Source of the DNA: Chloroflexota bacterium
Lineage (GTDB): Bacteria > Chloroflexota > UBA5177 > JANWHV01
Assembly: GCA_025924845.1 (NCBI GenBank)
Contig: JAICHN010000191.1
Location: 1-9,395, forward strand
Direction of reading: 5' to 3'
DNA length: 9,395 nucleotides
Positions 1 to 6,106 of the stretch are shown here, in pieces; position 1 is the first letter of the stretch, and each line of letters begins with the position of its first letter. Under the pieces are notes generated by a model. It saw only the letters and a program-made list of their open reading frames with translations. It made no database searches and had not been told where the DNA came from. Position numbers and translations under genes: made by a program.

Positions 1-1161
1 CTTGATGGTCTGCTCCCTGGTCCCAGACGTCCCCGGCTCCTTGAGCCATGCCTTTACCCCAACATCCCCACCCTTGATCCCGTTCCTCACTTCGATGGTG
101 AGCCATTGCACGAGATCCTTGGCAAGCGCGTCGCGGTTGGACGGCGCCAGTTCGTCGAGACGAGTGTGTATACCAATGACATCATCTTTACCCCATAGGG
201 CCTGGGACTTGTCATCCATATTGTCAATCAAGGTGATTGCGTTATTGGCATTGGTCATCCAGTTGCCATAATTCGTAAGAACGCGGTCGGCGTTTTCGAC
301 AAAGAGGTCGGCCGCCGTCAATTGACCCAGCCGGGTCACGTATGCCCCATCGTCAAACAGTTGGCGGATTCTGCTTGGCTGATCAGCGGCCTTCCCCGTG
401 TCCTGGTGCGCCAGTTTGCGCCCGGACTCACCCTCGGCAATGGCCATGATCTGTATTTTGGGCTTTCCTCTAAATTGGTCGGCGATGAAATGCCGGGCCT
501 TTTCGGCGGGCGTGTTCCCTTTCGTCTCCACCATGGTCTTCCCGTCAGGAAGGTACTCATTTCTGGGGACTGTCCAACTATTTCCGTCCTTGGCGTTGCC
601 AAGCTTCTCCCAGCTGTCATCGGACTTGCCGGCGTCCAAGATCAGATTCACCAAGGTGCCTTTGTCCCCACTACCATCCCTGGTCGTTACGGTGGGCGTA
701 CCATGTACCTTCTTTTGCATGTAGGCGTTCAGCAGGGTGAGGCCGTAAGGTGCATCCTCGGCCTTCACCACCACCGGCGGATCTGAATGATCTTTGAAGA
801 AGAGGACCGGCTGTCCACTCTGCAAGGTGGTGATGGTCTGCGTTTGGCTCCAGTCCAGGGTTGGCGTATTGGTGGGCCAGCGCTGCACGGGAACCGGCCC
901 ACTTCCCGATGCCGACCGCGCCCGCCGTTGCACCGGCGCGCCTTCTCCAGGTCGAGCGGTTCCGGCTTGCGCATGTTGCTGCAACAGCGCGTTTACCGCC
1001 GTGTTGCCTGCCGTGCGCTGCAATTGCAGGATCATGCTCTGGGTGGGAGTAAGCACCGGCCCCTGACTGCTCGGCTCGACGGCCGGCGACGTACGGCGCT
1101 GGAGGGGCCGACCGCGACGAACCGCCAAGGCAGTTCGTGTATACATGTGCGATGTACTCAT
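1..1161 (-). CDS. eCIS-associated protein with LQRTAGN N-terminus and putative kinase-like domain (C-terminus outside window)
   Basis: Reading leftward from ATG 1161 gives 387 codons without a stop, so the gene is cut by the window edge. An AGAGAGG purine tract lies 9 nt before the ATG. Residues 44-60 carry ILQLQRTAGNTAVNALL, the QRxxGNxAV segment seen at the N-termini of proteins linked to extracellular contractile injection systems, often with DUF4157. Further QR motifs are at 20-23, 77-80 and 92-95 in a Pro/Arg-rich linker. From about residue 115 the sequence resembles a divergent kinase. VLFFKDHSDPPVVVKAED (119-136) looks like a nucleotide-binding hairpin with Lys133, and IQIMAIAEGES (236-246) like a hinge. 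AADLFVENADR (283-293), GNWMTNANN (299-307) and ITLIDN (309-314) give a D-x4-N-x-D-R...GN..N...ID order, as in actin-fragmin kinase or PI3/4-kinases. No signal peptide or membrane segment is seen. A role as an injected effector is inferred, and the fold assignment is from motifs only. No eCIS structural gene is in the window. Confidence 0.8.
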   Translation of the reverse strand, partial: MSTSHMYTRTALAVRRGRPLQRRTSPAVEPSSQGPVLTPTQSMILQLQRTAGNTAVNALLQQHAQAGTARPGEGAPVQRRARSASGSGPVPVQRWPTNTPTLDWSQTQTITTLQSGQPVLFFKDHSDPPVVVKAEDAPYGLTLLNAYMQKKVHGTPTVTTRDGSGDKGTLVNLILDAGKSDDSWEKLGNAKDGNSWTVPRNEYLPDGKTMVETKGNTPAEKARHFIADQFRGKPKIQIMAIAEGESGRKLAHQDTGKAADQPSRIRQLFDDGAYVTRLGQLTAADLFVENADRVLTNYGNWMTNANNAITLIDNMDDKSQALWGKDDVIGIHTRLDELAPSNRDALAKDLVQWLTIEVRNGIKGGDVGVKAWLKEPGTSGTREQTIK

Positions 1162-1238
1162 TGTTTCGCGCCTCTCTCTTGTACGCGCTAACCGAGTCGG
1201 TGGTAACACGCGCCAAATGCGTCACCACGGTCGCCCGT

Positions 1239-1268
1239 GCCATACGAACGGTGGCAGTCGTCCGTCAA
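1239..1268 (-). promoter_or_regulatory. Candidate sigma70-type promoter for the eCIS-like gene
   Basis: On the minus strand TTGACG (1268-1263) and TATGGC (1244-1239) are separated by 18 bp. The -35 box is a 5/6 match to consensus and the -10 box is weak. Transcription would begin near 1231, giving a leader of about 70 nt before ATG 1161. Found by eye only. Confidence 0.3.
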
Positions 1269-1301
1269 GCGCCGTTCATTACGGAGATCCTGGCCCTAAT
1301 T

Positions 1302-1316
1302 CATGTTCCGAACATG
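1302..1316. promoter_or_regulatory. Perfect 15-bp palindrome, candidate operator
   Basis: CATGTTC-C-GAACATG has two perfect 7-bp arms around one central base. It lies about 35 bp upstream of the candidate minus-strand -35 box and about 130 bp upstream of the candidate plus-strand promoter. This fits a dimeric regulator site able to serve both divergent genes. The arm order (GTTC before GAAC) is opposite to the Gram-positive LexA box, so I do not call it an SOS box. The regulator is unknown; the neighbouring XRE protein is one candidate. Confidence 0.45.
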
Positions 1317-1371
1317 CCAATATTCACACCATAGCGGAGTGCATACGCGCGGTCCACACGTTAGGCGCTGG

Positions 1372-1393
1372 TTCACGCACATTTCACGCACAT
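1372..1393. repeat. 11-bp tandem direct repeat (TTCACGCACAT x2)
   Basis: TTCACGCACAT occurs twice head to tail (1372-1382 and 1383-1393) with no mismatch. It lies 50 bp upstream of the candidate -10 element and about 100 bp upstream of the XRE-STAND start. One helical turn per unit would suit cooperative binding of a regulator on one DNA face, but a chance duplication is also possible. Confidence 0.5.
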
Positions 1394-1440
1394 CTTCGCC
1401 CGCCGTTTACCCCGTCTTGAGCGCTGACACCCCCGTCCCG

Positions 1441-1449
1441 TGGTATCCT
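1441..1449 (+). promoter_or_regulatory. Candidate extended -10 promoter for the XRE-STAND gene
   Basis: TGGTATCCT matches an extended -10 (TGn followed by a TATnnT-like hexamer). No well-spaced -35 box is present: TTGAGC at 1417-1422 is 21 bp away and CTGACA at 1424-1429 is 14 bp away. Transcription from here would start near 1456, giving a leader of about 34 nt before ATG 1490. Confidence 0.3.
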
Positions 1450-1489
1450 CAAGGGCACGCGCGGTTGGCCGCATCTGCCGTGATCAAGG

Positions 1490-4297
1490 ATGACCACCGT
1501 GGACCCTTCACCGTTTGGTACACTGCTCAAGACCTTTCGTATCACCGCCGGCCTGACCCAGGAGGAATTGGCCGAGCGGGCCCGTCTCAGCACGCGCGGT
1601 CTCCAGGATCTTGAGCGAGGGTTGAGCCGGCGCCCACGCTACAACACGGTCGATCTGCTCGCCTCGGCGCTAGGCCTTTCCGCGCAAGATCGGGCGAGGT
1701 TTTCGGCTACGGCACGCGGATCGGCAGTGCCGGTGACTCACGCAACGGTTGTGGACCGGTCCACGACGTTGAGCGATAACACGCTGACGCCGCTGGTTGG
1801 GCGGGCGCGCGAACTGGCTCTGCTGGGCCGCTTTCTGCGCGGGCAGAGCGACATTGGACCTGCCCAATCGCTGCTGCTGATGGCGGGAGAGCCGGGTGTC
1901 GGGAAGACCCGGCTCCTGGAAGCGGTGGCCCGCCAGGCACATGCCGAGGGGTGGCGCGTGCTGACTGGGGGGTGCCTGCGACGAGACGGCCAGGAGCCCT
2001 ACGCTCCGCTGGTTGATGCGCTGGCTCGATATATCCACGAATTGGAGCCTGAGCGGCGGCGGGAGGAGTTGGCGGGTTGCGCCTGGCTGAGCAGGTTGCT
2101 GCCTATGCCGGCCGAGGGGGCATGGCGGATCCCGGCTGTATCACCGACGCAGGAGCGACGGCTGATCTTTGGGGCCGTCGAGCGTTTTCTGACCAACGTG
2201 GCGGGACCGGCCGGCACGCTGCTGATCCTGGATGATCTGCAATGGGCGGGGCCTGACGCGCTCGACCTGGTGAATACCCTGGCCCGCGTCACCACCTTGC
2301 CGCTGCGCATCGCGGGCGCCTATCGGGACACGGAGATACGGCCGGCGGATCCGCTGAACTTTCTGCTGGCTGATCTAGCCCAGGCCGGACTGGTGCGACT
2401 CCATCCGCTCGGTCCTCTGGACCTTCAGGACGCGGCGGCACTGTTGGACGATCTGCTGGCCGGGATGTCCAACCAGGGCCGGACCACGACGCGCGTTCTG
2501 GAGCGGGCCGACCGCATGCCGTTCTTCCTGGTCAGCTACGCGCAAGCCCTCCGCTCGGGGGCTTCGGAGGAAGAGGTGCCCTGGGATCTGGCGCAGACCG
2601 TGCGGCAGCGAGTGGCCATGCTGCCGGAGGCGGCGCGGCAACTTCTCGGGGTGGCGGCGATCGCGGGCCGACGTGTGCCGCGCGCTCTGCTCGTGGCGGC
2701 GGCGGGACAGCCGGAGGACGAGGTGCCTGCCGGCCTGGAGGCGGCGTGCCGGGCACGCCTCCTTCAGGAAATGGGGGATGAGGAGTACCTGTTCGGGCAC
2801 GACGTGATCCGTGAGGTGGCGGAAGCCGATTTGGGCGCGGCTCGGCGCGCGGTGCTACACCGCCGCGTCGCCGAAGCGCTGGAAAGCGATCCCATCAGCG
2901 CGACGACCGAACGGCTTGCCTACCATTTCGCGCGCGGCAACGCGCCGGAGAAAGCCGTGTACTATCTGGAGCAGGCAGGTGACCATGCCGGAACCCAGCA
3001 GGCGCACGCCGCCGCCGAGCGCTATTACCGTGAAACGCTGGAGCACCTGGAACCGTTGGGGCGCTTCCCCGATGTGCTGAGGGTGCGCGAGAAGCTCAGT
3101 GAGGTGCTGTATCAGACGGGCCGTTACTCGGCGGCAAGCCAGGTGTTGGAGCCGGCGGCGGAGGCGCTCCGCGCGGCGGGAGACTGGGAGCGTCTGGGAG
3201 AGATCACGGCGCGGATTGGCTGGATGCACTCGCTCGCCGGTACACCGCACGAGGGCCTCACCCTCATTCAACCTCTGCTCAAGCAACTCGAGCAGAGCAG
3301 CGCCGTCGCGCCGACCGCGGCGCTCTATGCTACTCTGGGACAACTCGCCATCGCCGCCGGTCAATACAGTATGTCCGAAGTCGCGAATCAACGAGCGGTC
3401 GAACTGGCGCGCGCTTGCGGGGATCAGCGCAGCCACGTACGGGCCGAATACAATCGCCTGGTCATCTGTCAGGCTCTGGGACGGCTCAGAGCCGCCCTGA
3501 CCTTGGGCAACGAGGTTCTCCCTCTGGCCGAAAGGGTGGGTCATCTCAACACTCAGGTGGGGGTGCCAAGGGATCTGGCTTATATTCATGCTCTGCGCGG
3601 CGCCTTTGGCCAGAGCCGAAGGTTCATTGAGTGGGCCACCCTGGCAGCCACGAAGATGCGCGATCCCGGACCTGTAGCCTTTACCCAAGCACTACACGGC
3701 TGGATCCTCTTTCTGAGTGGGGAGACACCGGCCGCGCGTGTCGAGGTGGACGCGGCGGTGGAGTTGAGTCGCCAGGGACGTCGATCCTGGTACTCGCCGT
3801 ATCCCCTGATCGTGCGGGCGGGTCTCTTACTGGCTGAGGAGGAGCGGCCGCCGGCGGTCGAGTTGGTTCAGGAGGCGCTGGTCCTGGCCGAATTGAACGG
3901 TGACCCACAATCACTACGGTGGGCGTCGAGCGTGATGGCCGAACTCGACATTCTGGAGGGTCGGCCCGATGCCGGCAGAGACCGCTTGTTGCCGCTGCTC
4001 GATCGGCCCGGTCTGGAGGAATGTGACGTGACCTTATTCTTGCCGGTGCTGGCCTGGGCGCACCTGGAACTGGATCAGATGGATCTGGCCGCCGACACCG
4101 TGAACCAGGCACTGGTCCGCGCCCGGCCCGAGGAAATGCGCCTGGTCCTGGTTGAGGCGTTGCGGGTGCGGGCGATGATCGCGTTGCGCCAAGAGCAGTG
4201 GGACGAGGCCGCATCCAGCCTGGAGGAAGGGCTGGCCCTGGCGCGGAGCATGCCGTACCCCTATGCCAAGGCGCGACTCCTCGCGCTACGCGGATAG
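1490..4297 (+). CDS. XRE-family HTH / STAND ATPase / TPR transcriptional regulator (C-terminus probably truncated)
   Basis: A cytoplasmic regulator of 935 residues. Residues 9-75 form an XRE helix-turn-helix (FGTLLKTFRITAGLTQEELA, then LSTRGLQDLERG). A linker leads to an ATPase starting at LVGRARELALL (102-112), with Walker A GEPGVGKTR (133-141), Walker B TLLILDDLQW (243-252) and GAYRDTEIRPADPL (276-289), as in MalT-like/AfsR-like STAND proteins. From about residue 440 the protein is Ala/Leu/Glu-rich helical repeats of TPR type. Such proteins are thought to bind ATP and an inducer, oligomerise, and expose their DNA-binding domain; the inducer here is unknown. An in-frame TGA at 1481 makes ATG 1490 the most upstream start. 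Only AAGG abutting the ATG resembles a Shine-Dalgarno, so translation may be weak or leader-independent. The end, YPYAKARLLALRG-stop, falls inside a repeat; relatives I recall go on for about 40-50 residues. It is divergent from the eCIS-like gene, which it may control. Confidence 0.9.
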   Translation: MTTVDPSPFGTLLKTFRITAGLTQEELAERARLSTRGLQDLERGLSRRPRYNTVDLLASALGLSAQDRARFSATARGSAVPVTHATVVDRSTTLSDNTLTPLVGRARELALLGRFLRGQSDIGPAQSLLLMAGEPGVGKTRLLEAVARQAHAEGWRVLTGGCLRRDGQEPYAPLVDALARYIHELEPERRREELAGCAWLSRLLPMPAEGAWRIPAVSPTQERRLIFGAVERFLTNVAGPAGTLLILDDLQWAGPDALDLVNTLARVTTLPLRIAGAYRDTEIRPADPLNFLLADLAQAGLVRLHPLGPLDLQDAAALLDDLLAGMSNQGRTTTRVLERADRMPFFLVSYAQALRSGASEEEVPWDLAQTVRQRVAMLPEAARQLLGVAAIAGRRVPRALLVAAAGQPEDEVPAGLEAACRARLLQEMGDEEYLFGHDVIREVAEADLGAARRAVLHRRVAEALESDPISATTERLAYHFARGNAPEKAVYYLEQAGDHAGTQQAHAAAERYYRETLEHLEPLGRFPDVLRVREKLSEVLYQTGRYSAASQVLEPAAEALRAAGDWERLGEITARIGWMHSLAGTPHEGLTLIQPLLKQLEQSSAVAPTAALYATLGQLAIAAGQYSMSEVANQRAVELARACGDQRSHVRAEYNRLVICQALGRLRAALTLGNEVLPLAERVGHLNTQVGVPRDLAYIHALRGAFGQSRRFIEWATLAATKMRDPGPVAFTQALHGWILFLSGETPAARVEVDAAVELSRQGRRSWYSPYPLIVRAGLLLAEEERPPAVELVQEALVLAELNGDPQSLRWASSVMAELDILEGRPDAGRDRLLPLLDRPGLEECDVTLFLPVLAWAHLELDQMDLAADTVNQALVRARPEEMRLVLVEALRVRAMIALRQEQWDEAASSLEEGLALARSMPYPYAKARLLALRG

Positions 4298-4301
4298 CCG
4301 C

Positions 4302-4317
4302 GCTCTCAATAGAGAGC
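4302..4317. terminator. Small hairpin at the convergent gene ends
   Basis: GCTCTC-AATA-GAGAGC is a 6-bp perfect stem with a 4-nt loop. It spans the 8-bp gap between the converging genes and overlaps the TGA of the SnoaL-like gene. It could act in both directions, but no U-tract follows on either strand, so termination is only a suggestion. Confidence 0.25.
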
Positions 4318-4848
4318 AGACCGCGTGGGGTGTATGAAATCCTCCGCCAGGCGGGCGTCGATCCGCAGCACCTGTGCCAGCGCCACCACCTTGGCGATGC
4401 CCAGCGGCGGCAGTACCCCGAGCTGCTGCATCAAGCCCAGTAAGTCCGCCTGCAGCCACAAGTCAACCATGCGCCCCTCCGCGAAGCGCCCGATCGCCAC
4501 CGCGGCCACGGTGGCGGGACGGCCCGGCGGGGCGAGGCCGACCAGTGGACCGGCGAAGGTGCCTCGTACCGAGAGACGCGTCACCACCGTGTCACCTTCC
4601 GAGATCTGCTCCACGATGGTCCACTGTGCATCAGGAACCGCGGCTCGGAACTCGGCCAGACGCTGCCTTAGGGGCGCCGGCGCGTGCCCTGCCGCGGCGT
4701 CGGCGCCGTTGGTTGCCGGCGCCATCTCATCGAAGATGGCCGAATTTCCTTGATTACACACCTCCTCGACCAGACGGCGGATCCAGGCGGCGTGTGTCGC
4801 GGCCTCGCGCGCCCGCTGAGCGTAGGTCGGGCGCCGCGCGCCTGCCAT
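4306..4848 (-). CDS. SnoaL-like (polyketide cyclase / NTF2-fold) protein
   Basis: A 180-residue protein of the SnoaL-like ester cyclase group in the NTF2/ketosteroid isomerase superfamily. The family order is visible: VEEVCNQGNSAIFDEMAPA (28-46), then VPDAQWTIVEQISEGDTVVTRL (71-92), RGTFAGPLVGLAPPGRPATV (95-114), IGRFAEGRMVDLW (119-131) and LQADLLGLMQQLGVLP (132-147). These form the strands and helix lining the cone-shaped pocket. Members act on small hydrophobic substrates or are uncharacterised, so no reaction can be assigned. The start is ATG 4848 because GGAGGAG sits 6 nt upstream; a longer frame begins at 4932 but its extra N-terminus is not family-like. The C-terminal 30 residues beyond the domain (VALAQVLRIDARLAEDFIHP) are helical and less typical. 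It ends 8 bp from the converging regulator gene. Confidence 0.85.
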   Translation of the reverse strand: MAGARRPTYAQRAREAATHAAWIRRLVEEVCNQGNSAIFDEMAPATNGADAAAGHAPAPLRQRLAEFRAAVPDAQWTIVEQISEGDTVVTRLSVRGTFAGPLVGLAPPGRPATVAAVAIGRFAEGRMVDLWLQADLLGLMQQLGVLPPLGIAKVVALAQVLRIDARLAEDFIHPTRSALY

Positions 4849-4854
4849 GCATCT

Positions 4855-4861
4855 CTCCTCC
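4855..4861 (-). promoter_or_regulatory. Ribosome binding site deciding the SnoaL-like start
   Basis: GGAGGAG on the minus strand with a 6-nt spacer to ATG 4848. It favours this start over the upstream in-frame start at 4932. Confidence 0.75.
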
Positions 4862-4949
4862 CCCAGGCCTACCACCATCGATCGTGACCGGTAACCTGTC
4901 GTACCGCCTCGGTCGCCTCGTGGCCCGCTCACTGCGTTGCCCTGAGGAC

Positions 4950-5226
4950 AATATCATCCGGGCATCTTCGAGTATGACGGAGGACGAGCGCCCAGGACAC
5001 ACGTCAGGCACCTTTTCAGGCACCTTTTCAGGCACGTCTTCCGCCAGGTCCGGCCCGTCTCCAGTGAATGCGGGGCGGCGACGCGGATCGCGCCGGCTGT
5101 ACGGAGGGTCGCGCGCAGTAAGGCCGTCGCGGCCACGACATCAGGCAGGGCGGCAAGTCACGCCGCGGCTCCGTCATCCAGTAGATCGTCCTGGATGCGC
5201 ACAAAGTTCTCGGGCAGTGCCGACAT
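4950..5226 (-). pseudogene. Probable decayed small gene (in-frame stop plus frameshift)
   Basis: ATG 5226 has an excellent AAGGAG 8 nt upstream and encodes MSALPENFVRIQDDLLDDGA plus two more Ala, then TGA at 5160-5158. The same frame goes on after the stop with protein-like sequence (LAALPDVVAATALLRATLRT, then AGAIRVAAP) before turning Cys/Lys/Arg-rich. From about 5070 another minus frame looks more natural (AFTGDGPDLAEDVPEK, VPEKVPDVCPG, then SVILEDARMILSSGQ). The simplest reading is one ancestral protein interrupted by a nonsense change and a frameshift. The left boundary is approximate, and I do not recognise the family. The gene starts 15 bp from the end of the IS element, so loss of upstream promoter sequence may have led to decay. 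Alternatively only a 22-residue peptide is made (5158-5226), or nothing. Confidence 0.35.
5005..5040. repeat. 12-bp tandem repeat, three units
   Basis: CAGGCACCTTTT is present exactly at 5005-5016 and 5017-5028, and with two mismatches (CAGGCACGTCTT) at 5029-5040. On the minus strand, in the frame judged more natural, it encodes a V-P-E-K/D four-residue repeat. A period that is a multiple of three is compatible with expansion inside a once-coding sequence. Confidence 0.7.
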
Positions 5227-5241
5227 TGCGCTTCTCCTTAG

Positions 5242-5263
5242 CCTTTCTTATTCACGGGCGAGC
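5242..5263 (+). repeat. Terminal inverted repeat of the IS1380-like element (left)
   Basis: 22 bp identical to the reverse complement of 5639-5660. Homology stops at 5264. The stop codon of the transposase remnant (TTA at 5248-5250 on plus) lies inside this repeat. Confidence 0.9.
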
Positions 5264-5559
5264 TGGGCGGGCCGCGAGGAGGAGCCAGAACGGCTCACCG
5301 GGGTGGGCACTGGCCAGGTGGAGTGTGCACCCCGTGCGCCCGCGGCGCACCCAACCCGCTGGCGCACCAACTGCTCCAGGGCGTGGCGGACCGAGCCGCG
5401 GTGCCACTCGCGCACCTGGCCGGCCAAGGCGGCGCACCGCCCCAGGGCCGCATCGACCTCGGCCAGCCGGCACAGGCCGCCGTCGCTGGTCAGCTGGGGG
5501 CCATCGAAGCGGACCTGGAGGGGGGAACCGGGCAGGGCAAAACCGATAGACTCAGACAT
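5248..5559 (-). pseudogene. Truncated IS1380-family transposase, N-terminus with frameshifted C-terminal relic
   Basis: The frame encodes 103 residues from ATG 5559, preceded by a GGGAG motif. Residues 17-69 carry the N-terminal signature of IS1380-family transposases (VRFDGPQLTSDGGLCRLAEV, then VREWHRGSVRHALEQLVRQRV). At the point where the family continues into the A-x-G-Y-E-D segment and its catalytic DDE/DDD core, the sequence changes near 5352 to low-complexity GCAAGARGAH and soon stops at TAA 5250-5248. In another minus frame the segment CTLHLASAHPGEPFWLLLA up to TGA 5254-5252 looks like the normal C-terminus. So an internal deletion of roughly a kilobase seems to have joined the two ends out of frame. 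The catalytic core is absent, so it is not active as a transposase. Confidence 0.75.
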
Positions 5560-5638
5560 GAGGCATCTCCCACGGCTAGGCAGTGCAACGAACACTTCAG
5601 CCTACCCCTAATGGCAATGCCTCGTCCTTTTGCTCTCT

Positions 5639-5660
5639 GCTCGCCCGTGAATAAGAAAGG
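5639..5660 (-). repeat. Terminal inverted repeat of the IS1380-like element (right)
   Basis: Perfect 22-bp inverted copy of 5242-5263, followed on the plus strand by TTAA (5661-5664). The 5560-5638 interval between it and the transposase start is the element's leader; I see no clear promoter in it. Confidence 0.9.
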
Positions 5661-5738
5661 TTAAGCCGGTGCACTCGACAGCACCCCGAGTTGCCGCCGC
5701 ATTGCCGTTCGCGTCTCATGGTCACCGATAATAATCGC

Positions 5739-6047
5739 TCAGATGCCGCTCAAGATCTGCGATTGGACGATCTCGCCGTCGTTCCATTCCGGATCAGCTT
5801 CGAGCGTCGCCCGCATGCGCTGGTACCAGCGGTCGGTCTCCGGGTCCTTCGCATTCGTGTTATACGTCTCCCGGTCGGCGAAGATAGCGACCATAAGGTA
5901 TTCGCGCGGCCGCCCCTCCAGTTGGAAGACATATTCGGCGACCACGCCGGTAGACGCGCCCCGCTCCTGTGTCCATTGCTCGCCGATTGTCACGAACTCG
6001 TGCTCCATGCCGGGTTGAACGACCATACGTGCAACGGTGCCGAACAT
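5739..6047 (-). CDS. Antibiotic biosynthesis monooxygenase (ABM)-like small protein
   Basis: A 102-residue protein with the dimeric alpha/beta-barrel layout of the ABM/EthD-like superfamily. MFGTVARMVVQPGMEHEF (1-18) is strand 1 and the start of helix 1, EYVFQLEGRPREYLMVAIFA (38-57) holds central strands, and DRETYNTNAKDPETDRWYQR (58-77) is the following helix. Length is normal. The domain is found in cofactor-free monooxygenases, heme-degrading enzymes and many small proteins of unknown role, so a reaction is not assigned. ATG 6047 is chosen because AAGGAGG sits 6 nt upstream; the frame continues upstream to 6293 but there it shadows the oxidase gene. It follows the FAD oxidase by 59 bp on the same strand and is probably co-transcribed, suggesting work on the same small molecule. 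No terminator is seen in the 78 bp between its stop and the IS element. Confidence 0.85.
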   Translation of the reverse strand: MFGTVARMVVQPGMEHEFVTIGEQWTQERGASTGVVAEYVFQLEGRPREYLMVAIFADRETYNTNAKDPETDRWYQRMRATLEADPEWNDGEIVQSQILSGI

Positions 6048-6053
6048 ACTGTG

Positions 6054-6060
6054 CCTCCTT
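6054..6060 (-). promoter_or_regulatory. Ribosome binding site of the ABM-like gene
   Basis: AAGGAGG on the minus strand, 6 nt before ATG 6047. A near-perfect anti-Shine-Dalgarno match that fixes the start and argues for translation independent of the upstream oxidase. Confidence 0.8.
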
Positions 6061-6106
6061 GGTGTTACTACTCCAACGGCGTATTGGTTGTGTTGTCTAC
6101 CGCGTA

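Larger units (their letters stand above)
1162..1489. other. Divergent intergenic region between the eCIS-like gene and the XRE-STAND regulator
   Basis: These 328 bp separate two genes pointing away from each other. I see no convincing gene here: the short frames that cross it have no domain-like sequence. It holds a perfect 15-bp palindrome, an 11-bp head-to-tail repeat and weak promoter-like elements in both directions, all listed separately. It is slightly more AT-rich than its flanks, as expected for a control region. Confidence 0.7.
5242..5660 (-). mobile_element. Internally deleted IS1380-family insertion sequence, MITE-like (419 bp)
   Basis: The element is bounded by perfect 22-bp terminal inverted repeats beginning CCTTTCTTATTCACGGGCGA (5242-5263 on plus; 5660-5639 on minus). 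Flanks are TTAG (5238-5241) and TTAA (5661-5664), which fits a 4-bp TTAA-type target duplication with one change. Inside is only the N-terminus of an IS1380-type transposase joined to a short C-terminal relic. IS1380 elements are normally about 1.5-2 kb, so about three quarters is missing. It cannot encode its own transposase but keeps both ends, so a full-length relative could in principle move it. Confidence 0.8.

Noticed and set aside
336..620. Open frame of 94 codons on the minus strand, and a longer one at 671-1243
   Set aside because: Both lie out of frame within the continuous 387-codon frame from 1161 to the left edge. Their Arg/Pro/Ala-rich translations show no domain, whereas the long frame has recognisable motifs and a good ribosome binding site.
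1302..1316. Palindrome considered as a LexA/SOS box
   Set aside because: Gram-positive SOS boxes have GAAC before GTTC with four bases between. Here the half-sites are reversed with one base between.
4374..5549. 391-codon plus-strand open frame
   Set aside because: Pro/Arg/Ser-rich translation typical of the antisense of high-GC genes. It crosses the SnoaL-like gene and the IS element, which have better evidence on the other strand.
5661..5738. In-frame protein-like continuation after the TGA of the ABM-like gene, considered as readthrough or TGA recoding
   Set aside because: The ABM-like protein already ends at a normal family length, large genes here use TGA as a stop and TGG for Trp, and 25 extra codons up to TAA is too short to argue.
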